A program made the position numbers and the translations under genes. A stretch of DNA of 64,000 nucleotides from Protea cynaroides (Eukaryota; Streptophyta; Magnoliopsida; Proteales; Proteaceae). The DNA is taken from contig CM053272.1 of the NCBI GenBank assembly GCA_028583415.1, positions 43,888,699 to 43,952,698 of the forward strand, in the 5' to 3' direction. Shown piece by piece: positions 13,601-25,900 of this stretch (position 1 is its first letter; every line of letters starts with the position of its first letter). The notes under the pieces are model-generated. The model did no database searches, was not told the origin of the DNA, and saw nothing but the letters and a program-made list of their open reading frames with translations.

Positions 13601-15527
13601 GAGTGCCTCCTGAGGTATTCTGTGTTTATCAATCCATTAATATTATTTATTCTCATTCCCTTTTCACTCTCTACTATTTGTTTGATATGGAGGTTATTGC
13701 ATGGAGTGCCATACTCTTATGTGAAATACATCATTTCCCTTATTTAAATTGCTCAATTCTAAGTTGGAAGTTGACTCGGAATGTTTGAGGGTTCAATCAT
13801 TGATTTGGTAAAACTTAGTCTTTTCTCATTTTTGTACATATCTGTAAACTTCATGATATTGATTTGTTAAAACTCAGTCTTTTCTCATTTTTGTACATAT
13901 CTGTACTCTTTATTTCATCTTTATTTTTTGCAAACAACTCATGCCAGATCAAGTATGTTTCTTAATATTGTTTCCACCCTAAAACGTGGGAGATGGTATC
14001 TCAATTTCTAGATCCCTAACAAAAAGTACTATGCTTTGGCAGTTGTAATGTAATCTTCAATACTATATGACCCTTATATGTACTCTTCGTGTTTCTCTAA
14101 ATATGGACTTTAGAGAGTACTTGAAAGATGAATAGGTTGTATACTTGTACCACTAAGTAGTGTGTTAACTCATTAGTTAGGAACTATCAGGAAACAGTAA
14201 AGCATCCAATCTGTTGTCCCCAAAGTGTCTTGCAGTCCATTGACTTTCAAGGAAATAGAAACTAGGAATTGGTGAGAGAACTTGATGGGAATGCAATTTA
14301 AATTTGAGATTTTCATTAGCCAAACCATAAAAATTTCCAACAGAATTTCAGTTAGTTTTTCAACATGAAAATGATGACATTTATATCATGTTGAAAATCA
14401 GTTCTTGTGTATTTTTCTTTCATACCTTCATTGTTTCGACTTTTTCTGTAGTCCTTTTTCATTTTGCCATTTTTTTTAACATGTGATAATTCCATATAGT
14501 TGATTATTTTTATCGATTAGTCAATTTCTTAATAAGTTACATGAACTTGGATTTATAGAAGAAAAAAGGGATGTCTGCTAAAGCCTTTATAAAATGAAAG
14601 GATAAGATCTTATTAGTTTATATTATTTGTTTTTATTGTATCTTCAGATCCTTACAAATGGGAAAAGCATTCCCTATCTACAAGAAGTCTTACATATTCA
14701 GACAATGAATAATCCATAATAAAGATGGATCATTTGGAAGCTAGTTTCCCTCAATCTATCCTTGAATTCTTCAGGGCTAAAAGCCAGTCATAGAAGGTGC
14801 TCTTTACAGAATACAGATGCACGTAGATGGTGGGTTATTTGGGTTTCTCGTCTAAGATCCTTTTATTTATTGCCTTTCAAATACACACCATAAATGTCAA
14901 TGGTACCACATGCCATAGAAACTTCTCTTTTACCTTGAAACATAAATGAAACCAAGAAGCAGAAATACAAAAAATGCGAGAAGAATTACTATACTAGGCT
15001 CTTGTATGGAAAAACTTTGTAAAGGCTGTAATAATTATCTAGGCAGGCATAGGGTACATAGTTTAGAAATTTGGTGGAATCCTGTCTCTTTGACCACAGA
15101 ATCAGGCTATTGAATCAAAGAAAAAGTTCAGCTGTAACCTGAATTTATAAAATTTAGAGATAAACATCATCTTTGCTGATTATATCTTCAGAAACTGTTT
15201 GTCTCAAAAATCGTGGTTGTTTTTCATTTTCATCCATGAACACCTCCACCATCAGTGTGCGAGAGAATTGCATGGGATTTTCAAACCAGTGTGGAATAAC
15301 TTAACAGTTAATCTAAGGATGTGGTCTACAGAGCTCATACTCCCTTGTATCTCTTAAGTAGTAACAAGCATTCATAATAAAGTGCAATATTATTCACTTG
15401 TGTAAATGTCATTCATTTCCACTTGAGCTTCATATTTTTAGCTTCACATAAGCACTTCGAAGTCTTTAGAAAGTTCAGCAGGCTAATGAAAGTGCAATAT
15501 TATTCACTCCCCCTCCCCCCCCTCCTC

Positions 15528-15561
<34 letters not shown>

Positions 15562-16874
15562 AAAAAAAAAAAAACCAAAAAAAATAAAGTGCAATATTTA
15601 TCCTCATGCGTTTCAAGTGTTTGTTCTGTTGTTTTCTTCTTTGCTTTCTTTGGCAGAAGCTTCAGTACTTAATTTTGGGTTTTTATTTCTAACTCTTTTG
15701 ACTTGGTTACCTACGATTTCCTTGCAGTGGACACCACCCAACGTTAGCGTTCCTCTGTTGAATTTAGTTGATAAGATATTTCAACTTAAGAGAAGAGGTT
15801 GGCTGAGGTGAGTAAGTTTACACCATTAATTTGTATTTCCTCGTGGTTTCAGTTTAGTATTAAGAAATTACAACGAATAATTATGTCCATTATGATATGT
15901 ATTGTACATGATTTCTAAGAGCCAACATTATGCAGTTCATATTTTATACATTAAATTCTAAGTTTTCAAGAGATTCTTTGCTGAGGTTATTGTTTGTGAA
16001 AAGTTTTCTCTTATGCTCTATTCTTTGTTAACATTGATTAGCGCTATTGGACTAAACTAATAGAAATACAAGAAAGCATTTTTCTTTACTTTTTCTTCTC
16101 TTCCAAAAGGCAAAGAAATAGTTGGTCCTTCATGATGTGCATGCAGGAGTTCATGTAGAAAATTTATAGTATTTGGTCACTTCGATGGTAGTAGGGTTAG
16201 TGTAGATATGTTTTGGGTAAGTTAGGATAAGTTCTAGTGGTCTCATGAAAGCTGTTTATTATGTATGCAAAAATTAGTACTTTATTTGTAGAGGATAAGG
16301 TCGTCAATTTTTTTTAAGTTAGTTTCTTTGAAGAAGTAAAATTACCTGTCTAAAGTATTAAATTTTTAAGTCCTTTAGATATATAAATAGGGGTCCAAAA
16401 GTGGACTTATATATTTGGTTTGTAATCACTAATCAGATTCTTCTGAGTTCATAGAGTGGAATGGGTTTAATGGTCAAAACTATGCTACTGTTCATTGCAA
16501 GTAGTTGTTTTGATTTCTCTTTCTCTCTCTCTGAAATATTTCATAGCAGATAAATTGTAATCTGACTGCTTTTTATTATCAAATTTTCATTATTGATACC
16601 TTTCAACCAATTAGGATTGTACTTCTAGTTCTGTTTCTGATTGCTTAATCCACTTAAAATCTTGATATCCACAATTAGATAAGTTGAATTCTGATTTCAG
16701 TTCTGCTTCTTTTAAACCTTATTTCATAGGTGTTCTCAGTCACAATAAGTTGATATTTATTTCCGGTCCTAGTTTTGATTTGTTAAATCTGTTCATTAGC
16801 CACAGCCTTGTCTATGTATATTTTATGAACTTTCCTGTTAAAATTAACAGTTTTCTTGGTTGGTCATCCAAAAG

Positions 16875-16908
<34 letters not shown>

Positions 16909-19900
16909 AGAATGGATCCTCCTGTACTCGTTCTCTACTACTATTCCAACCTAATTTCAACGTCATAGTCTCCAGCAAGGACAAAGAGAAGCAGTAAGAA
17001 AATCTTCATCTGCATCTGTGCACTTCATCTATTCACCATTTGAATATCATGCCAGCAGCCACCTCTTTAATGCAGACCCGGGTCGGCAGAATCCTATCGG
17101 GCCCACTGATAGGCCTACCCAAATAATATAAACTCAAGAATAGCAATATTGGTGGGTAAATAACCAGAATTTAATTATTAGAGATGAAACAAACAGAGCT
17201 TTGGGATATGATAGGAATTAGAATTAAAGATGAAGGTTAAATTTAAGAAGAAGAGATGAAAGGGACAAAACAGAAACAAAAATTCTAAAGAGGGTCAAAT
17301 CTGTAAGAAGATTAGAAAGAGGGATTAAATAGGGGAAATAATAAAGATAAGGGCCTTTTTGTTATTTCTGAAATCAGACCTTCTTCAACCTTTGAACGTG
17401 GGAGGCGGAAACCAGATTGTTTTCAACCTTTACAACTGTTGAACCTTTAGGCCAATCAAACTGAAAATCTGGGTAGAGGTTAGAGGTTCGTGACTCGTAT
17501 CCCTTTGAAACCCAACAAAAGTTAGAATTAACAATTAACCATATACGAACAATAAGATACCTGGGTCTGGCGGTAGGAGAAAGAAAGCTTGAGTTGCAGG
17601 TCTGGTTCCTCACACAAGATTGACTTTCAGGTCTTGGGCTTTGGAGAATTGGTTCGTTTATGGGAGGGAAGGCCACAACCAGAATTTGATGGTGATTGGA
17701 TGAGAGAAGAGAGAGATCGATAGCACTTTGTTGGGGCTGGGATTAATGCCCAGAGCAGGGGAGTAGACGAAAGGAAGAATAAGCAAGGAGGGTCCGAGAG
17801 AGAGAACGAGAGGCTTACCGAGAGGGGGAAGAGGAGCCGTGAGGGGAGGAGTGAGAGACCGAGAGGGAAGAACTGCTGTTCTTTCTAATTTTCTTCACTC
17901 TATTCATCGTTTTTTTTTTTAATTCCATAGAGGTTGCCTATTAATAGGCTTTACAACCCTAAATTTCATAACTAAAAAAATAAATAAAAAAAGGATTCCT
18001 AGTTAACTTAAAAGACTCCTACCTAAATTGTGGAAAGAAATCCATCACCTTTTACATTTAAAGAAATAATAATAAAAGACTAAAATAAAGTCCTAATTAA
18101 ATTGGCTAACCTCTCAAAAAAATAAAAATTACAAAGATTTCCCAATTAAAATTAAATCCCAAGAAGATTCCTATCCAATGGATCCTGGCCTGCATCACTC
18201 TTTCATTGAGCTCTTGTGAAGAATTTGTTACGAAGAGAGTTTCAATTGTGCTTAGCTCCATTTCCTTGAGCCAACAGACATGGGATGAGTATTAGATTTG
18301 TTTTGCCTGGAAAAGAGGTAGAGGAATTTTCATACTTCTGATCAAGCCATAGTTGTCAAAGAGCCAAGGTGAATCAAGACGTTGGAAGCCTAATGGATGC
18401 CCAAGGCGACCAAGGCGCCACCAGTGCACCTGGACACGTAGGCGGCGACTAGGCGACGCCTTGACAACTATGGATCAAGCAACATCTTCCTAATGTTCAG
18501 ACACAAACAATCTCTGATTTCCAATTCAGAACATTGGTTTATGCTGGCCTCACCTTGAGAGGCAATCGTATGTGAGGGCAAAACTGACCCTAAAATTTGA
18601 TATCAAGTTTGGCTTAAAATGTTTACTGGATGCTGACTACCTTCTCTGTATATAATTAATATCTTCAGTATTCCAGAGTCATCTGGATTAAGATTCTTAT
18701 TCTATTATCTTGTTGCCCTGAACTTTGTTGAAACTGTTTGCCATTTAAAAATGCTATACTCTTTTTACCTTCCAGTGGTGATCAACCTGAAATAAATGTC
18801 CTTATATTTCCTTTTGCAGAAGGCAAGTTTTTTGGATTTCAAAGCAAATTTTACAGCTGGTAATGGAAGATGCTATTGATGACTGGCTTTTGAGTCAAAT
18901 CCAGTTGCTTCGGAGAGATGACATTATTTCTCAAGGGATCCGTTGGGTCCAAGATGTAAGCTGAAAGCATTTCCTATTATGACTATACATCCCATCTTAA
19001 ATTTCTGGACTCCATCTTGGCATCTGAAACTTGAAATACTACTAGTATGCAACACATAGGAACACACCTTTTTTTGTAAATAATTGAAACTGTAAAGGAT
19101 TTTTGTCTTTGAATCAGTAGTGAAATGTATCTGTGTAGTATATGTCCTGGTCCTGTGCACATTATATGTAGTAAGTTCGTCAATATCGACTTTTGGGGAT
19201 GTTTCTCTGCTCATCTCAAGAGTCAAGATACACACTTTGGCAGAATTCTCTCCTGTCTTAAGGTCCAATAGCTTACGGGATCAAGTAATCTGGATGATGA
19301 TGGCCTAATGTAACTTCGCGTGGCATTTAGACCAGTAATTTGAAGTCTACTTCAGCTGCCATCGCTTGAAGTATTTGGATTGAATGAAACAATACCAATG
19401 ACCATCTAGGGTCATGAGTATGACCCTCTTTGGTCAATTACAAATTTGAAGAAATGATTACCAAGGAGGTCCATTCTGACTGTCATTTCTGAATAGCTTT
19501 TTATTTATTTATTTTTTCTTTTTATATGGGGGGATCTAGGGCAAGAATCTGAAGACCTTTGGTATAAATTATAGTGTTTTGAATGTATGATGGCTACTGA
19601 GGCCATTCTGAACTGAGACTGATTTTCTAGTAGCAAGTCTTGCTCTGAGTGAGTCATTTCATTTTAAATGCTTTTCCTCCGGACAGGTGTGTTTTACTTG
19701 GAGTATCTGACCTCTTAATTACAGAAACCATTTTATTTTAGGAAAAAAAAATTTGATAATTTTTTTGGTGCTGGTGTTGAAATTAGCATGTGACAACCCA
19801 TGATTCTTTTTTAGTCTTGAATGAAACAAACTGTGGTTCCCATTGTAACGACTCTCTTCTACAAAAAAGAGAAAACCCTGCCCTTCCGAACTGACATTTT

Positions 19901-22900
19901 TACTGGCCTCCCCTCTTTTCAATCTCTCTTGCAAATTGCAGGGTAGATTTCACATATGATCAGAAATTTTCTAAGGGCATAAGTTTCCTTAGTGGCTGTG
20001 GAGAGAGCTTTCTACACTTGATGTACCAAAATAGAAAAATAAGAGAAGATGGAGAAAATCGATGTGTATTCCTCTCCTCTTAGCAGTCACTATTTATAAA
20101 TAAAATACAAGGGGTAAAGTGATTTGTTTAGGACTCCACAAGATAAGGAGTTCTAGTGTCATCGTATATAAGGGAAGAAGCCCGCCCCTGATCGAAAAAT
20201 GAAGAAGTGCGCCCGGGTAGACTGAAAGAGCTCTTTCAAAGTAAATAGGAGTTCCACGTGTCAAAATGGCAAGGACTCTCATGACTAAAAGGATAAAGAA
20301 AAACAGTCGTATTCTAATAAAGAGAAGTAGTCCTATTCTAATTAAGGAGAAGAAAACTCCACTAGATAAGGTGGAGTCTCAGTTACAATATAAGAGGATA
20401 TGATATATTAAAGAATGACTCCACCATAAGGTGAACAGTAACTCGGGACTAGTGAGCCCTTGCTGATCAAGCCTATTTGTTTAACTTAATATTTGTTTAA
20501 CACCCCTCCTTAAGCTAGAGCATGGGGGATGTGAGAGCTTCAGCTTGGAACAATGTAGCAAAGAAAGCAGCAATAGCAATAGTAGCAGTAACAGTATAGT
20601 GGCAGCAATAGTAGTAGTAGTAGCAGTAGTAGCAGTAGTAGCAGCACAATATATATCACTGTGAACCAAGTAGTAGTAGTAGTAGTAGTAGTATAGTATA
20701 GTTCACTGTGAACCAAGTAGTAATAGTTTGCAGTAGTAGCAGGAGCAGCAATAGTGGTGGCTGCACACCTAACGGAGAACCTGAAACGACTCTCAAAACA
20801 CCAACCTAGGTGATTGCTCTGAGACCATGTTACAGAATTCAGAATTAGTAAACAGTAAAACCGAGAGGAGGTAGGATCGATTTTGTTGTGTATTCCTCTT
20901 TTCTTAGCAGTCAATATTTATAAACAAAATAAAAATGGTAAAGTGACAGGTCTAAGACTCCACAAGATAAGGAGTCCTAGTTACAAAGTAAATAGGAGTT
21001 TTTAACATTCAACATGACAAGGACTCTCATGACTAAAAGGATAAAGAAAAGCAGTTATATTCTAATAAAGAGAAGCAGTCTTGTTCTAATTAAGGAGGAG
21101 AGACCTCCACTAGATAAGGTGGAGTCTCAGTTACAATAAGAGGATAAGATGTATTAAAGAATGACTCCACCATAAGGTGAATAGTGAGCCCATCTGTTAG
21201 GCCGATAATGGTAATGGGCCTTGCTGATCAGACCCATTCCTTTACATTAATATTTGTTAACACCTAGTCCACCCGTTTTCTGTCACATGGCATAACTGGG
21301 TGGAACCCCAATTTTGTGGATTGGCAGACCCCAAGGTCTCCTACTTGCGTATCAAGTTTCAGTCCAAACAGAATTTGCCAAGTGGCAAAATGAAGCATTG
21401 AAAATTCAGGACTATACAAGTATCACTGAGGGGGCATAGACATATATGGGAGGGTATATGGTTGAGTTTGAGTTATAAATTCAACACATGAACTATATAT
21501 ACCTTCCCCTGTCTATCCAATGGTTAGAATTACCATATCGTCCTGATTCCTACCACATGGCACATTTGAGGCTGACCCTGGGGTACAATCGTACAAGCTT
21601 GTCTACACTGACTTTGTAATGGCCTTTTTCCCACCCTGTTTCTAGAAAATGACATTTGTTGCCAACCATCCATTATTTCTAAAAACATCTATCTGAAGTG
21701 AATATCTTGTCAGAGTGGAACATTGCTGGTTGAAGAAATCATTCCAGATATTAGCATTTTCTGGCAATCAAAGGTTGTTTATTCATCGCAAGGACTTTCT
21801 TGAGATTGTGTTGCAGTTCAGCAGAAGTAAATGATTTTCCTTGTGTAACCAAGATCATGCACACCTTATAGTAGAACAGATATCTCATGGAACCACAGGC
21901 TTGAAGCTGTCTGAAAATCCAGAAATAAATAATTTGAGAAAAAAAATATTGAAGTTCATTAAGTATTCTTTTTTAAACATACATGCATAGCTTAGGTCTT
22001 ATTTCAAGTATGACCTCGAACAGAGCTGATTGGAGGGCAAAAATCCATGTAGCCGACACCATTTAGTTGGGATAAGGCTTTGTTGTTCTTGTTTAGCCTT
22101 TCTGTGCTGATCCATAGTTGTTAGAGATGAGAATAGGTTTTGATCTCAGGTCTTGGGTAAGTATAGTTGGCATTTGTTTGTTTCTTAATGAGTTGTACAA
22201 AGATGCCTTACTTTTTGTATTGACATGCGATATGGGTGGAGAGAAGCAGTGAAGGTGGGTGGTAGTTTTTTTTTACAAGGTTACTTTGATAATTTTGGCT
22301 TATGCAAGTATCTGTCTAGATTTTAATTCTTTTATTTTTGCTTTGTTAGGCCAATTTTCTTACTTGAAAGTACGTATACTCTTAATAATTTACTGAAAAG
22401 TTGACTGAAATTATTGAAATGCCAAATACTTTTGTTGAAGCACACTGAAATAGTTGCTGAAATGAATTTTAGAACTACCTGTAGCATTGTTGTAAGTATT
22501 CAGAGAACTAGAATATTTGATTTCAAATTTCACACACTGATTGGAATGAGAAGTTTGTCTTTAGATATCCGAAATTATGGGTTGCTATGGAGGAAGTTTT
22601 GTATAATATCCAAGATATAATAGAACTCTCCTAGATTGATAAAAGGTGAATCTAAATCTGAGATTAATTTTGATTGTAAATTTTGGATTTCTCTTTTTGC
22701 AGGTTCTCTGGCCTAATGGTACATTCTTTTTGAAATTGGATAATATTCAAGGTGATATAGGTGACTCTCATTTCATTCAGAAACGAGAAGAAACTGCAAA
22801 CAGCTTGACTGGCAATAGGATCTCTGGACCAGGGTCCTTCGAGTCACAGCTAGAGGCAGCTCGTAGAGCCAGTGACATAAAAAAAATGATCCTTGGTGAG

Positions 22901-25900
22901 AGTTAATGTCTTCCTCTAAGAATTCTTTATGCAGTTTATGTTGTTATTGCCACCCCCCGCGCCGCCCACCTCCTCCTCCTCCTCCCTTCCTTAACCAAGG
23001 TTCTAAAAACGAAACTGATTTCGGCCAAAATCTTGGATTTTTTTCTGCTTAATTTTGAAACTTAGGTTTTGAAGGGTAAAAAATTGTTTTTAAGCCCAAT
23101 TTTTTATGTGGTGCATTTTTAATCTTGTTCACATGTCTATTAAATTATTTTCACTAAAAAAATAAAAAATCCTAAATGGTTTTTTTATGTCTAGACCATA
23201 ATATGCTAATGTATGCAATGAGTACGAACGGTAGAGATGAAATTATGTTATATTGTTATTACAACATTTCAGAACATTCTTTAAATACCAAATATATAAG
23301 ATATGGAACTCTACTCAAATCCACGAGGAGTTTCGTGGCACATCTAATCCCCGAGCCTAGTACCATTGATGCTGCCGGTAAAGGGTCTCAGATTGTATAA
23401 GTTTCCTGGCACATCTCACTAAGAATGTGAAGATATACTAAAGAATTAAGAGATTTTAGTAAAAAAAGTAGTGCTTTTGGCAAAAAAAAAGGGGTTTCAG
23501 TGGAAACCTGATGCAGTCCAAGAAGGCCCAAGGCCCAAGGCCCAAGCTCAAGTCGATAATGGGTCAGCCCAAAGAACCAGTATTGGTCCATTGGACCAAC
23601 CCAAAGACCAACCCACACTATTCACGTGAACAGTGTTCACGGTACTGTTCACGTGAACAGTACCAACAGCAGAAATTTTCCTTCTTTTGTTATTTCTTTT
23701 CTAAATTATTCTTAGATTTTGTTTCCTAAAGTTAAGTTATGGATTGATATTTTGTAAGTTGTTTTTTTGGAAACTTTCCTAAATCCATAAAGGCAAGTTT
23801 CCCTTTTAATTTATCTTAGGATATTTTTTAGATTGGAAACTTTCCTAAATCTATAAAGGCAAGTTTCCTTTTTAATTTATCTTAGGATATTTTTTTTAAG
23901 ATGACTAAATCCTTCCTTATTTTGTAATCTTTCTTAAGTCTATAAATAAGATAAAGAAGAAGAGAGCCAGCAGATTTAGACCAGAAAAAAGAAGAGAGTT
24001 TAGCTCCTGATTTTCTGGTTGAGTCTCATAGGTTGTGAGACTCAACCGAAATATTCTGTTTTATGGTTTTCTTGTCCTTCTGTTAATTCCTTCAAGTTCT
24101 TATTATTGCATACTGAATTGCGATACCATTAAGTGCTGATTTGATCAACGAAAGCTTGTGGGATTAAAGATTAAAATCATATCGACCAGCTCTAACTAAA
24201 CCAGTCCCAATTTCAGATGATAGGTAGTTTTTAAAAAATCACATCTCTCTCATCTGTGATCGGATCATCTCCAACTTTGGATATGTCTTCATAATCATTC
24301 CAAAGAGTGTTTCCCATCAAGTTTCAAGTGATTTCAAGGGTTAGATGTCAAGATAAGTGGTTTTCTTCATTACTTTTCTCTGCAGATTTTGTATTGGACT
24401 GAATTAAGATCCTGTAGCAAAGAGGGCTTGTTAATTTGACTTGCTTTGAACCCTCTTTGCCATCAAAACCCTGTCGAAATGCTTGCTCTCAGTTGACCGA
24501 AATATAGGATTTTAATATTATAGATGGTGATCAGACCCAGTTTCGAGCGAAACTGTGTTTTCGGTCAAAACCTGGTTGAAACAGTAAATTTTGATCGAAA
24601 TGTCTACATTTTAATTTTGAACTATGGTATCATTTCGGACTTCTCAAAATCCGAAAATTTATGCATGAAAAGATTTCGGCTGAAATTTAGAACCTTGCTC
24701 TAATGCTCTTAACAAGCCCTAGAATCAATCTGTTTTCTTGATTAAACTTTTTTATAGCTGGTCACATGGCTTTCCTGCTATTCATTGTGATATATACCCA
24801 GAAAAAAATTGATGCCTGCTTTATGGTGGAAGTCTTGTAACTACCATAGTTGTAGCAGTAACACAACTTTCAGGTAATGTGATGCAGGAGAGACAAATGT
24901 CCAATCAGTGTGACGGATTTGGGCTGATTGAAGGAGAATTTAGACTAGGAGAAGAATTATGGACACGACCATACTCAACTTAGCCTTTCTAGAAGTAAAA
25001 CAAAGAAAACTTTAGAGCTGGAAAATTGCAAAAAGTTCCAAACCTAAACTTAATCCAAATGAAACCAACCAAATTAAGATCCAACACTCTCCTTTCCCCC
25101 ACCCCCCAAGAAAACCCCAGTATGCACTCTTCTGATGCCAATGAACATGGTTTCCATGCCCTATAAAATGCCAAGAGGCAATGGTGCCCTGCCTCAGCTT
25201 GCTTGGAAATTAATTTATGTTTTAGGCACTGTTCTAAAACTCAATAAATTGCCTCAACTTAGTCTGATTGCAAGTGAATTCAGTGACATTACTCAATTTT
25301 CTCATTTTGGGATGTACAAATGTCTGGCTTGATCCAACTTGACTCATCCTGTTAATAATGCTGTGCTGAAGACCATTTGAACAAGGGAATGTCTCAGGTC
25401 GAGCCCAATTAGAATTTTAGATAGGGAGAACCAAACATGGTTCATAGTGTCTCTGTGGAAAGCTTCTATCAGCTGCTGTTTTGTATGGGTTATTCCTTCT
25501 CATTGCTGTCTGTGTTGAATGAATGGGAGGGGGACCAGTGGAGGCAAGGGCAAAAGCAGCTGGGTTCTGATTTCTTTCGCTGTTTTTTGTGGAGTTCAGC
25601 ACTAGGATTTTTTAGGGCAAGGAGAAGTCTTTATATGGTGTCTAAGAAAACCCCAAGGTTTAGTTTCTTTTTTGTTGTCTATTGGTGTGGAATTTAGGGA
25701 CAGTCGGACAGAACACTAGTTATAGGCTAATTAGGAAGCTTATTGTACAGGAGGGATGGGTTGATTGCAATTGGAAAAACTGTCTTCTTAAGACAGCGTA
25801 TACAATGTTGTTATTATCCTTCTCCAAAAATAGATAGAACCTACACAACAGTGGTTCCAAGCTTCTCATTGTCACATGCATGGCAAGTTATAAGGATCCC

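Larger units (their letters stand above)
15808..18819 (+). other. Intron 11 (3012 bp)
   Basis: Contains a (GA)n run at about 16874-16900 followed by a G run, and the hAT-type MITE at 18348. The purine-rich stretch 17150-17880 carries a 100-codon minus-strand ORF at 17374-17676 with no recognisable domain; I do not call it a gene. Confidence 0.75.
18956..22702 (+). other. Intron 12 (3747 bp)
   Basis: Contains a duplicated repeat (20048-20507 and 20870-21265) around a TAG/CAG-type trinucleotide tract, and a LINE 3' tail at about 21988-22093. No coding region is recognised in 18956-20047, 21266-21987 or 22094-22702. Confidence 0.8.
22996..24697. mobile_element. TIR element (CAAGGTTCTAAA ends) with nested insertion
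   Basis: The left end caaggttctaaa and right end tttagaaccttg are perfect 12-bp inverted repeats. Sub-terminal 'atttcggccaaaat' and 'tttcggctgaaatt' blocks are also inverted. The LTR-like repeat beginning at 23509 lies inside. No clean target duplication is visible. Superfamily uncertain (hAT- or Mutator-like). Confidence 0.65.

Noticed and set aside
17374..17676. 100-codon minus-strand ORF in intron 11
   Set aside because: No recognisable motif, lies within an intron, no supporting context.
20481..20914. Minus-strand ORFs of 62 and 124 codons rich in Thr, Leu and Tyr
   Set aside because: They arise from the TAG/CAG trinucleotide tract and have no domain.
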